This document shows positions 1-5,980 of a stretch of 6,478 nucleotides of DNA, piece by piece (the first letter of the stretch is position 1; every line of letters begins with the position of its first letter). Origin of the DNA: Candidatus Heimdallarchaeota archaeon (GTDB lineage: Archaea > Asgardarchaeota > Heimdallarchaeia > Heimdallarchaeales > Heimdallarchaeaceae); the NCBI GenBank assembly GCA_016839875.1, contig JAEOTK010000131.1:1-6478 (forward strand). The letters run 5' to 3'. The notes below the pieces were generated by a model. It saw only the letters and a program-made list of their open reading frames with translations. It was not told the origin of the DNA and made no database searches. Made by a program: the position numbers and the translations under genes.

Positions 1-1
1 A

Positions 2-67
2 CCACCAGATCAAGCTACTTCAAACGAAGAAATACGCACAATATATTTAAATCAAAAGGACAAATAG
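2..67 (+). CDS. 3' end of a gene entering from the left (fragment)
   Basis: The frame starting at base 2 is open from the window edge and ends at TAG 65-67. It encodes a polar, charged tail beginning PPDQATSNEEIRTIYLNQ and ending KDK. The composition suits a soluble protein C-terminus, and the stop lies 13 bases before the next ATG, as in an operon. Another frame, stopping at TAA 48-50, is also open from the edge, so the frame choice is a judgement from composition. No function can be assigned from 21 residues. Confidence 0.4.
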   Translation, partial: PPDQATSNEEIRTIYLNQKDK

Positions 68-80
68 GGTATGACAACAT

Positions 81-644
81 ATGTTTGGTCGAAAGAAAAA
101 AGATGATGATAATATTCCTAGTGATCCTAGTGAGGCTTTGAAAATCCTAAATACCAATATCCCAGATTATCAAGGTTATAGAAATGTGGAAGATAGAAGG
201 AATTCAGATGTCGCTTTTAGAACAAAATTACTTACAATTCTACGAGAAACTGGAGATGCTATGAGTCAAGTTCATGAATTGCTTATACATTCTCAATTGT
301 TAACCAGCTGGGGACCTGCTGGGATTGTGATGAAAACCATTTCTGATCTACGAAAAGAAGCATCTGATACTGATTATAAATATTCTACATTTTTCGATGT
401 CAAAGATGTTGAAGGAGAGCATGGGATAGATTTGTCAATATTGTATATTCTTGAAATAGAAATCCTTGACCAATCTGAAGAATTCAAAGAAAAAATCTTT
501 GACGTACAAACCAACCTTGAGGAAATGATGTTGGATACAGTTGAAGAAAATGTTGCTAATCTCATGTCTATTAGTAAAAATCTCAATGATCGTTTCAATG
601 AGAGAAATGAATTAATTAGAGCTTTTGAAAAGATGAAGCTTTAG
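81..644 (+). CDS. uncharacterised 187-residue helical protein
   Basis: I do not recognise this family. The product opens with a short basic patch (MFGRKKK) followed by acidic residues, then a stretch around residues 28-60 with PDYQGYRNVEDRR. Nearly all the rest looks alpha-helical. Residues about 128-187 have regularly spaced hydrophobic positions among many Glu, Asp, Lys and Asn residues and probably form a coiled coil. There is no signal peptide, membrane span or cysteine, so it should be cytosolic. ATG 81 is the first start in frame, because an in-frame TGA lies at 72-74. An AGGGT sequence at 66-70 is a weak ribosome-binding candidate, 10 bases away. The gene probably shares a transcript with the fragment before it. 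Its TAG overlaps the stop of the convergent DUF167 gene. The basic N-terminus plus helices loosely recall ESCRT-III proteins, but I see no convincing motif for that. Confidence 0.8.
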   Translation: MFGRKKKDDDNIPSDPSEALKILNTNIPDYQGYRNVEDRRNSDVAFRTKLLTILRETGDAMSQVHELLIHSQLLTSWGPAGIVMKTISDLRKEASDTDYKYSTFFDVKDVEGEHGIDLSILYILEIEILDQSEEFKEKIFDVQTNLEEMMLDTVEENVANLMSISKNLNDRFNERNELIRAFEKMKL

Positions 645-943
645 CTACTTCTTTCATTCATTCGTTCTAAAATCTGCTGTTGAGTCAAACCAGTTATTGA
701 AATGATTTTTTTCTTTGATTTTTCCCCATGTATTAATTTTATTGAGGAAGAGGAGACTTCCAGAATTTTAGACAAATATTTGATTAGGGCTTGATTCGCT
801 TTTCCTTTAAGTGGAGGTTCTTTAATAAAAATCTCAATAGAATAATCAGTTAGAACTAGTTTACTCTTTGAGGAACTGGGATGAATATTTAACGAAATAG
901 ATATAGAATCATCTCGCTCCTCTATGCAAGAATGAAGAGACAA
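641..943 (-). CDS. DUF167 / YggU family (UPF0235) protein
   Basis: This 100-residue product matches the small alpha/beta DUF167 family (E. coli YggU, human C15orf40), whose biochemical role is not established. The family signature is visible: an N-terminal strand with HPSSSKSK near residues 21-28, the hallmark PPLKGKAN at 43-50, a helix around 51-62, and a G-x-x-S-x-x-K segment (HGEKSKKKII) at 72-81. The length is normal for the family. The only usable start is TTG at 943, because the next Met is near the C-terminus. A GGTG at 949-952 lies 5 bases ahead and supports TTG. The gene begins 16 bases after the profilin-like stop, so the two probably form one transcript. Its stop overlaps the convergent upstream gene by 4 bases. 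Family assignment is firm; function is unknown. Confidence 0.85.
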   Translation of the reverse strand: MSLHSCIEERDDSISISLNIHPSSSKSKLVLTDYSIEIFIKEPPLKGKANQALIKYLSKILEVSSSSIKLIHGEKSKKKIISITGLTQQQILERMNERSS

Positions 944-948
944 AAAAA

Positions 949-952
949 CACC
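949..952 (-). promoter_or_regulatory. ribosome-binding site deciding the TTG start of the DUF167 gene
   Basis: Read on the minus strand, a GGTG core is followed by five T and then the TTG start. The profilin-like gene immediately upstream uses the same GGTG core, which supports the unusual start codon. Confidence 0.45.
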
Positions 953-959
953 AGAAAGT

Positions 960-1325
960 TTATTGAACTTTCGCAGCTAATCTAGCAGCTGAAGCATAAG
1001 CATAATTTTTCTCAACATTTGCAGGAGACCAAGTGATAACACACCCAGCCCATTTGGGACATTTAGCAACCATTATATGACCTTGGCCACCCAAATTTGA
1101 AGATATGACTCTATCAGGAGACATAGCAATGACTGTGAATCTTAAATCTCCACCAAAATCGATTGGAGCGTTCGAATTCTGAGATTTAAAAGCATTAAAT
1201 GGGATTAATGGATCTACAGCCCACTCACCATAGTTGTAATAGATTTTCAGATCATCTCCAACTAACCAACAAACACCAATTGTTCCTTCTTGTGCTAAAA
1301 CAGCAACATCATCTTGAAAGCTCAT
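960..1325 (-). CDS. Asgard-type profilin-like protein
   Basis: The 121-residue product resembles the small actin-binding profilins found in Asgard archaea and eukaryotes. An N-terminal amphipathic helix (SFQDDVAVLAQEG) leads into strands with VCWLVGDDLKIYY. A central block at residues 61-100 carries LRFTVIAMSPDR, then VISSNLGGQGHIMVAKCP and CVITWSP, which fits the profilin pattern of a glycine turn before a strand pair. A C-terminal helix follows (NYAYASAARLAAKV). Eukaryotic profilins run about 125-140 residues, so this is a compact form. By family knowledge it would bind actin monomers in the cytosol. Actin binding and poly-proline binding are inferred, not visible. I chose ATG 1325 over the in-frame TTG at 1346, because GAAAGGTG lies 7 bases before the ATG and inside the longer reading. 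The gene leads a unit with DUF167. Identification is by pattern memory, without alignment. Confidence 0.72.
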   Translation of the reverse strand: MSFQDDVAVLAQEGTIGVCWLVGDDLKIYYNYGEWAVDPLIPFNAFKSQNSNAPIDFGGDLRFTVIAMSPDRVISSNLGGQGHIMVAKCPKWAGCVITWSPANVEKNYAYASAARLAAKVQ

Positions 1326-1332
1326 AATATTA

Positions 1333-1340
1333 CACCTTTC
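1333..1340 (-). promoter_or_regulatory. Shine-Dalgarno site of the profilin-like gene
   Basis: GAAAGGTG on the minus strand lies 7 bases from ATG 1325. It sets this start and argues against TTG 1346, which would place the site inside the coding region. Confidence 0.6.
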
Positions 1341-1366
1341 TGTCAATATGATTTTAATTATTGAGT

Positions 1367-1380
1367 ATTATATATTTTTT
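1367..1380 (-). promoter_or_regulatory. TATA box with A-rich BRE for the profilin-DUF167 unit
   Basis: On the minus strand this reads AAAAAATATATAAT, an A-rich BRE-like flank joined to a TATA element. Spacing of about 26 bases to the start of transcription would put +1 near 1345. That gives a leader of about 20 bases that contains the GAAAGGTG site. The element is nearly symmetrical, so it could also serve the plus strand. Confidence 0.5.
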
Positions 1381-1388
1381 CTAGAGGC

Positions 1389-1410
1389 AATTTCAATATT
1401 CACTGAAATT
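1389..1410. repeat. 7-bp inverted repeat in the divergent promoter region
   Basis: AATTTCA at 1389-1395 and TGAAATT at 1404-1410 are perfect reverse complements separated by 8 bases. They sit between the TATA boxes of the divergent profilin-like gene and the large plus-strand gene. The size and position would suit an operator for a dimeric regulator. In AT-rich DNA, chance is a real alternative. Confidence 0.35.
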
Positions 1411-1430
1411 TTAACTTTGGGTAGTTTAGT

Positions 1431-1438
1431 AATATATT
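1431..1438 (+). promoter_or_regulatory. TATA box candidate for the large helical/PRC-like gene
   Basis: AATATATT lies about 34 bases ahead of ATG 1469. Transcription starting near 1461 would leave a leader of about 7 bases, close to leaderless, in keeping with the absence of a ribosome-binding site. The ATG at 1442 would then lie upstream of the transcript. A second AT-rich element at 1367-1376 could support a longer transcript. Confidence 0.35.
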
Positions 1439-1468
1439 TGTATGGGAAATACTCTCTGTTATTTAATT

Positions 1469-3991
1469 ATGTCAGAAGAAGATAGTAGTTCCAGAAAACG
1501 ACGAATCCTTCGTTTCATACGAGATTTAGATTTGAGATATATTAGAGGTTCTATTGATAGACGAACATATCAAACTCTAAAAAGCAAATATCAAGAAATG
1601 CTAACAAGCCTTCCTCAGACATTAAGAATTTCTCAGGAAGTTAAACAAATAGAAGAAACCAAAGAATCTCTACCAGAACTTGAATCTGATATTCATCAAA
1701 TCGAGAGTGGGAAAGAAATCGTTGCTCCAGCACCACAGCCAACTCTAGCTGTAGAAATTCCATCTATTGAACTGCCAAGCATACCCGTGATAGAAATTGA
1801 AGAATTAAAAATCAGATATGTTATGCATATGGCAATAAAAGCTGCTACAAAGACTTTTGAAGAAGAGATGGATATGGAACAAGATATTATAATTGGAAGA
1901 ATTAGTGACCAAGACTATGTTGTAGCAAAGAATGAAATAGAAAGAAAACAGCATAAGATATTCCAACATTTTTACAAATTATCTGAGCTACTATTTTCTG
2001 TTTGCAGAGATCATTTATACAAAAATACACATAATAATTTCCTTCTTTTCAATAATGAAGTTAGTGAGAACATCAACCGTCTAAGGAGAATGGAAACTGA
2101 TAAGAAAGAACTGAAAGGAATCATTTATGACATCAATGATAGAGTTCTCAGACATAGACCAATCTTGAAAAAAGCTGCACAAGATACACTGAATTGGAAA
2201 GTATCAATCCAGCAAGAAAAAGAGCGTTTCAAACAATTTTATGAAGTTAATGAGAATGCTTTAAATCAAAATCAGAAAGATGAAGTTGAAAGAAAAATTA
2301 AGCAATTAGTAATTTATGAAGAACTACTTGATGACGATATTAACGACTATACTAAAGATTTAGATGCAATGAATGAGATATATGGAGAACATCTACGTTA
2401 TCAAGAGATTATAACACCATACTTCAAGGATCTTTCACTAGAAGCCGAGGATAGAATTCAAAGTTATAGTGAATTGATGAGTTCTATGGGAGAAAAAACA
2501 AAGATATCAGTTTCATCAAGTTTTGCAAGCAGAGATATAAACTATCAACTTCTTTCAGAACTTAAATCAATGTGGAGATTTACAGGAAAACCCGTCCTTG
2601 ATGAACAAAGAGATTTAGTGGGATTCTTAGTAGGTCCTGGGCAATTAGATGAACAATTCGGAATTATCATAAAACAGCAGCAGGAAATCTCTATTTCAAT
2701 GGCTAGAAGAATTTATGATAACATATTGTCAGATAAGAAAGATAAGAAAGACGAATTATCTGAGGAAGAGAAGAAAGGATATTTACTTAATGAAATGACC
2801 AGAAATCTACCACAAGTTCCATTTACTTTTCTCATCCCAGAATCGGTTATTGAATATTGCGAGAGAGTAAAATCACCAATTTCCGAGGAATTAAAACAAG
2901 TAATGCTACAGCCTGAAAACTATTTATTTGTGCCAATAGAGTTTGCTACTAAAGATTCAAGAGAAGTTCTTATTCAGAGTGAAAATATTATTCAAAATGG
3001 TGAGGTTTTACCATACTTTAATCCAACAGAAAGTAACATGATTAATGATCACTTATCATCCAACACAAAAGTTGATGTAAAAGATATTTTTGGAACAAGT
3101 TTAGGGAGTGCTCATTCTGTTATCTATCATCCAGATAAAGGGTATTTTATTGTAGTTGAAAATGATTTCGTTGATGAATACATCTATGAACTAATTCACA
3201 AGTTTCTCCATGGTGAAATTGTCCCTGCTCCTGAAAGAGCTAAAACTTTAACTCGAAAAGAGATGAAGGAAGCTACTCTAGAAGAATTTATTCAGGAATT
3301 TAACAAAACCAGAGAGGAGATTGTTAACATCGACTTTTTCAAACGAATCCTTATAGAGAAAAATACAGGTGTTCTTCCAGAAAAAGTTGAAAACTCGAAA
3401 TATTCACTGATATCACTTGGTAATGTTAAAATCGTCAGTGATTCTGTTATAGCAAACTATGGATCACCCATGTTTGGACTTTCAGAAATCTTTGATTTAG
3501 AAGGCAAAGTTGTTGAAAATGTTAAGGGTACTGAAATAGGTGTAGTTTATGATTTGAAACTTCTTGAAAAACCAGTTCTTCAGATATGGACATCTATTGA
3601 TTTAATGTTAATAGCTTCATTAGTTTCTGATACACCAGAGAAGCTCTTTAGAAAGGATCAGAATTTTATTGATAATTTAGTGATTTCAATTGGGAAGCAA
3701 CTTAGTATAGCTCCTCAGATTGCTTTACGTCCTGATATTGTAATGATTTTCATGAATCTAGCGGGTAGAATATCAGATATAGATTATCTAAATGAGCTAA
3801 TGGCAAAATTCAAACCTAAGACAATTGAATTAGCTAGAATCATATCTGTGGATAAAAGGAAAATATTAGCTGATATAAGTGATGAAGAAATCATGGAGGA
3901 GATTTATACGGACATAGAAGTCGGAGAAATAGATGATGAACACCGGTTTGTAACATCACCAGATTATTTTCTAAGAGACAGCAAAGATTGA
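1469..3991 (+). CDS. large uncharacterised protein: helical hairpins, coiled coil and PRC-barrel-like domains
   Basis: I do not recognise a named family for this 840-residue product (numbering from ATG 1469). Residues 1-42 form a basic helical hairpin with GSIDRRTYQTLKSKY at 27-41. A low-complexity linker rich in Pro, Ile and Glu spans about 85-112. Residues about 113-336 are helical and probably coiled coil. Three segments then look like PRC-barrel strands: FTGKPVLDEQRDLVGFLVG (371-389), VKDIFGTSLGSAHSVIYHP (537-555) and DLEGKVVENVKGTEIGVVYD (676-695). Another helical region occupies 707-816. There is no signal peptide or membrane span, so it should be cytosolic. ATG 1442 would add a hydrophobic MGNTLCYLI; I prefer 1469 for its charged N-terminus and for the TATA spacing. 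The gene is divergent from profilin. PRC barrel plus coiled coil recalls the archaeal division protein CdvA, but the order is reversed and the length far greater, so I do not call it CdvA. Confidence 0.85.
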   Translation: MSEEDSSSRKRRILRFIRDLDLRYIRGSIDRRTYQTLKSKYQEMLTSLPQTLRISQEVKQIEETKESLPELESDIHQIESGKEIVAPAPQPTLAVEIPSIELPSIPVIEIEELKIRYVMHMAIKAATKTFEEEMDMEQDIIIGRISDQDYVVAKNEIERKQHKIFQHFYKLSELLFSVCRDHLYKNTHNNFLLFNNEVSENINRLRRMETDKKELKGIIYDINDRVLRHRPILKKAAQDTLNWKVSIQQEKERFKQFYEVNENALNQNQKDEVERKIKQLVIYEELLDDDINDYTKDLDAMNEIYGEHLRYQEIITPYFKDLSLEAEDRIQSYSELMSSMGEKTKISVSSSFASRDINYQLLSELKSMWRFTGKPVLDEQRDLVGFLVGPGQLDEQFGIIIKQQQEISISMARRIYDNILSDKKDKKDELSEEEKKGYLLNEMTRNLPQVPFTFLIPESVIEYCERVKSPISEELKQVMLQPENYLFVPIEFATKDSREVLIQSENIIQNGEVLPYFNPTESNMINDHLSSNTKVDVKDIFGTSLGSAHSVIYHPDKGYFIVVENDFVDEYIYELIHKFLHGEIVPAPERAKTLTRKEMKEATLEEFIQEFNKTREEIVNIDFFKRILIEKNTGVLPEKVENSKYSLISLGNVKIVSDSVIANYGSPMFGLSEIFDLEGKVVENVKGTEIGVVYDLKLLEKPVLQIWTSIDLMLIASLVSDTPEKLFRKDQNFIDNLVISIGKQLSIAPQIALRPDIVMIFMNLAGRISDIDYLNELMAKFKPKTIELARIISVDKRKILADISDEEIMEEIYTDIEVGEIDDEHRFVTSPDYFLRDSKD

Positions 3992-4030
3992 CGATAACTT
4001 TTTATTCTTTTTACTTCTTATTTTTTATCG
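3992..4030 (+). terminator. T-rich terminator candidate after the large gene
   Basis: Directly after the TGA, a pyrimidine tract (3998-4026) has several runs of four to six T, the usual form of archaeal intrinsic terminators. It is enclosed by a perfect 6-bp inverted repeat, CGATAA (3992-3997) and TTATCG (4025-4030). The spacing is wide for a stable hairpin, so the T tract is the stronger evidence. Confidence 0.4.
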
Positions 4031-4036
4031 GAAGTT

Positions 4037-4040
4037 GGAG
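4037..4040 (+). promoter_or_regulatory. ribosome-binding site of the ureohydrolase gene
   Basis: GGAG lies 4 bases before ATG 4045. It decides this start against the in-frame TTG at 3988, whose extra codons derive from the T-rich spacer. Confidence 0.45.
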
Positions 4041-4044
4041 TAAA

Positions 4045-4908
4045 ATGAAAACATTTGTTGGTTTTTACGCTGTGGATAATATTAATGAGGTTAATGATAA
4101 AAACTCGATTTTATTTTTTGGTTTACCTTTTGAGAGAGCAAAAACAACTCCCGGAGGATCAAAAAAAGCACCAAAAGCTATACGAAAACATTCGTACGAA
4201 TTCAGTGGTGTTTCAATGGAATTTGATGTAACAAAAAGCAAAAGGAACTTCTTTGACTTAGGAGACTTTTGGGCTTCAAATAAAATATCACAGGTTTGGA
4301 AAAAAGCTTATGATTTAGGGTCAAAAATATTAGTTTTAGGTGGAGATCATAGTATAACATTTGACACCTTATCTAATGCAGAATTCGATGAAGATACTGC
4401 AATAATTTGGTTGGATTCTCATGCAGATTTAGCTAATGAATATCCTAAAGGAGTTTTTCAATCACATGGAACAGTTTTCACTAATTTGAAAGATTTGAAA
4501 AAATTAAAGTCTGAACAAATGCTTCTAATCGGAGGTCATGCCTTTACACAAACCTCGACAGAACATAATAAGATACAGAATAAAGAAGTTACTTTTCTCC
4601 CTACTCAGCAAATAATGAGAAATAAAACGGAAAATTATAAGGAAATAAAGGAATTTGTGGATAAATTTAATCGTATTTACTTAAGCATAGATATTGATGT
4701 ATTGGATCAGTCTTTTGTTCCAACTTTAGGGACACCTGAACCTTTTGGATTAACACCGCAACACTTGCTAGAAATCATAGAAATAATCTTACCTAAATCA
4801 ATGTATGTTGATATTGTTGAAACCCAATTTAAACGTTCAAACAAAATTGTTCTCGATTTTGTTGTTGGACTGATATATCAAATTCTCCAAATTTGGGAAT
4901 CTTCATAG
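4045..4908 (+). CDS. speB: ureohydrolase (arginase/agmatinase family), probable agmatinase
   Basis: The 287-residue product belongs to the binuclear manganese ureohydrolases, which cleave guanidino compounds to urea and an amine. All six metal ligands are visible: His102 in GGDHS, Asp124, His126 and Asp128 in DSHAD, and Asp216 and Asp218 in SIDID. The SHG at 140-142 and Glu259 in DIVET match substrate-side positions of the family. The N-terminal TTPGGSKKAPKAIR suits agmatinases, which make putrescine from agmatine, but arginase or another guanidinase is not excluded. Unusual changes are PTLGTPEPFGL where the family has a PGTGTPEPGG-like loop, and TQF after Glu259 where NP is typical. I chose ATG 4045 because GGAG lies 4 bases ahead; the longer TTG reading from 3988 overlaps the previous stop and adds a hydrophobic, pyrimidine-encoded tail. 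Symbol and substrate are less certain than the family. Confidence 0.87.
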   Translation: MKTFVGFYAVDNINEVNDKNSILFFGLPFERAKTTPGGSKKAPKAIRKHSYEFSGVSMEFDVTKSKRNFFDLGDFWASNKISQVWKKAYDLGSKILVLGGDHSITFDTLSNAEFDEDTAIIWLDSHADLANEYPKGVFQSHGTVFTNLKDLKKLKSEQMLLIGGHAFTQTSTEHNKIQNKEVTFLPTQQIMRNKTENYKEIKEFVDKFNRIYLSIDIDVLDQSFVPTLGTPEPFGLTPQHLLEIIEIILPKSMYVDIVETQFKRSNKIVLDFVVGLIYQILQIWESS

Positions 4909-4918
4909 ATTTAGGAGA

Positions 4919-4940
4919 AAGTTTATTTTTATCTAAACTT
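4919..4940. repeat. 7-bp inverted repeat in the ridA promoter region
   Basis: AAGTTTA (4919-4925) and TAAACTT (4934-4940) are perfect reverse complements with an 8-base spacer. The repeat begins 10 bases after the ureohydrolase stop and covers the TATA-like stretch ahead of ridA. It may be an operator, or a weak terminator hairpin for the upstream gene. No clean T run follows it, which disfavours the terminator reading. Confidence 0.35.
4922..4931 (+). promoter_or_regulatory. TATA-like promoter element for a leaderless ridA transcript
   Basis: TTTATTTTTA is preceded by purine-rich GGAGAAA. Its centre lies about 25 bases before ATG 4951, so transcription would start at or next to the start codon. 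No Shine-Dalgarno sequence precedes the ATG, as expected for a leaderless mRNA. Confidence 0.35.
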
Positions 4941-4950
4941 CTTTGATTTC

Positions 4951-5337
4951 ATGACATCTAAAAAAATCATATTAACAGATAAAGCTCCAGCACCTGTTGG
5001 TCCCTATTCTCAGGGAGTACAAGCAGGTAGGTTTCTTTATGTAGCGGGTCAAGTTCCTATGAATCCTGATACTAAAGAGATTGTTAAGGGAGATATCCAA
5101 AAAGCAACAAAACAAGTCATGGAAAACATCAAAGCCATAATAGAACAAGCAGGTTATGACATGATAGATATTGTCAGGTGTAGAGTATACTTGAAAAATA
5201 TGGATGATTTCGGTGCAATGAACGAGATTTACGGATCCTATTTCCCAGAAAAACCTCCTGCAAGAGTTGCATTTGAGGCAAGTCGTCTACCTTTAGACGT
5301 CGATATAGAAATCTCAGCTACAGCATGGAAAGAATAA
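4951..5337 (+). CDS. ridA: RidA family 2-iminopropanoate deaminase (YjgF/YER057c/UK114)
   Basis: The 128-residue product is a full-length RidA. These trimeric enzymes hydrolyse reactive enamines and imines released by PLP-dependent enzymes such as threonine dehydratase, giving keto acids and ammonia, and so protect other enzymes in the cytosol. Visible family features are APAPVGPYSQ at 12-21 with Tyr19, VAGQVPMNP at 31-39, and the C-terminal PPARVAFEASRLPLDVDIEI. Arg105, which binds the substrate carboxylate, and Glu120 fall at the same numbers as in E. coli RidA. The Cys107 of the E. coli protein is Ala here. The gene follows the ureohydrolase after 42 bases but has its own TATA-like element and no ribosome-binding site. 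It ends directly against the convergent HEAT-repeat gene, and the T-rich stretch at 5341-5365 could end its transcript. Confidence 0.93.
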   Translation: MTSKKIILTDKAPAPVGPYSQGVQAGRFLYVAGQVPMNPDTKEIVKGDIQKATKQVMENIKAIIEQAGYDMIDIVRCRVYLKNMDDFGAMNEIYGSYFPEKPPARVAFEASRLPLDVDIEISATAWKE

Positions 5338-5907
5338 CTATTCTTCCATACTTCTTTTTCTTATCTCATCAAGTGAAAGTTTAACATATCTCTGTTTAAT
5401 AGAATTAATTGTATCTTCTACTGATAATTTAAATTCATCATTTTCTAACAAATCTTTCTTTGCTAGCACATCTATTGAGGTAGGATTGCCTACATGGCCT
5501 AATAACCATATTATTTTAGCTATAGTATAATCAGGTAGATTTGTTTCCAATAAAGAATGAAGATCATTTACTATATTATCATTATAATATTTCAGCAATT
5601 CAGCAGCTGCTGACCTCACTCTCTCATCCTCAGATTTAAGCTCAGCAAGTACAACTTGTTTGATATACTGATTAGGTTTTTTTACAGATATTGATTTAAT
5701 TGCTTCAACTTTTTTTTGAGGTTCAGAATCTTCTTTAATGATTTTAACTAATTTATCTATAATTTTGGGCGATTGATAATGTTTCAATCCTCGAATTGCA
5801 AAAATGCTAAAATCTTTCCTAGAATCCTCTATAGAAGTGAGGAGGTAGTTAACCAATTCTTCCTCTGAATAAACTCTATTTTGTTTATCCTTGCTGGTAG
5901 AATCCAC
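5338..5907 (-). CDS. HEAT-repeat protein
   Basis: The 189-residue product is an all-helical repeat protein. About five HEAT-like units can be seen, near residues 28-60, 61-94, 95-123, 124-151 and 157-178. Each is a pair of helices with hydrophobic cores, for example ERVRSAAAELLKYY and YTIAKIIWLLGHVGNPTSI. Such solenoids usually act as protein-binding scaffolds. No catalytic motif, signal peptide or membrane span is visible, so a specific role cannot be given. The only Met is near the C-terminus and the likely start is GTG 5907. An AGAAGGA sequence lies about 16 bases before it, too far for a normal ribosome-binding site, so the exact start is uncertain; an in-frame TAA at 5938-5940 limits any extension to ten codons. 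The stop abuts ridA. Confidence 0.82.
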   Translation of the reverse strand: MDSTSKDKQNRVYSEEELVNYLLTSIEDSRKDFSIFAIRGLKHYQSPKIIDKLVKIIKEDSEPQKKVEAIKSISVKKPNQYIKQVVLAELKSEDERVRSAAAELLKYYNDNIVNDLHSLLETNLPDYTIAKIIWLLGHVGNPTSIDVLAKKDLLENDEFKLSVEDTINSIKQRYVKLSLDEIRKRSMEE

Positions 5908-5945
5908 AACTATACTTATACTTCCTTCTAAAAAAAATTATGTAT

Positions 5946-5980
5946 TAAAAATTTAAAAAGGAAAGAGAGATTATCTCTTT
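5946..5980 (-). terminator. hairpin terminator of the surface-protein gene
   Basis: AAAGAGA (5962-5968) and TCTCTTT (5974-5980) form a perfect 7-bp stem with a 5-base loop spanning the TAA stop. On the minus strand the stem is followed by CC and then TTTTTAAATTTTT. This arrangement suits an intrinsic terminator and would separate the gene from the HEAT-repeat gene 63 bases downstream. Confidence 0.45.

Noticed and set aside
374..598. A 74-codon open frame on the minus strand inside the first full gene
   Set aside because: It lies wholly antisense to a longer frame with natural protein composition, is rich in Ser and Ile as expected of a shadow frame, and has no start signals.
81..644. Calling the 187-residue protein an ESCRT-III subunit
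   Set aside because: It has a basic start and helices, but no clear basic-to-acidic charge split between its halves and no C-terminal MIM-like motif that I can identify.
1326..1346. A seven-codon N-terminal extension of the profilin-like protein from TTG 1346
   Set aside because: The extension encodes the Shine-Dalgarno sequence itself, and the ATG at 1325 is ideally spaced from it.
1469..3991. Calling the large protein CdvA
   Set aside because: CdvA is much shorter with an N-terminal PRC barrel followed by a coiled coil. Here the order is reversed and several barrel-like segments are present.
3988..4044. A 19-residue hydrophobic N-terminal extension of the ureohydrolase that could look like a signal peptide
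   Set aside because: It overlaps the previous stop, is encoded by the T-rich spacer, and GGAG precedes ATG 4045. Ureohydrolases of this type are cytosolic.
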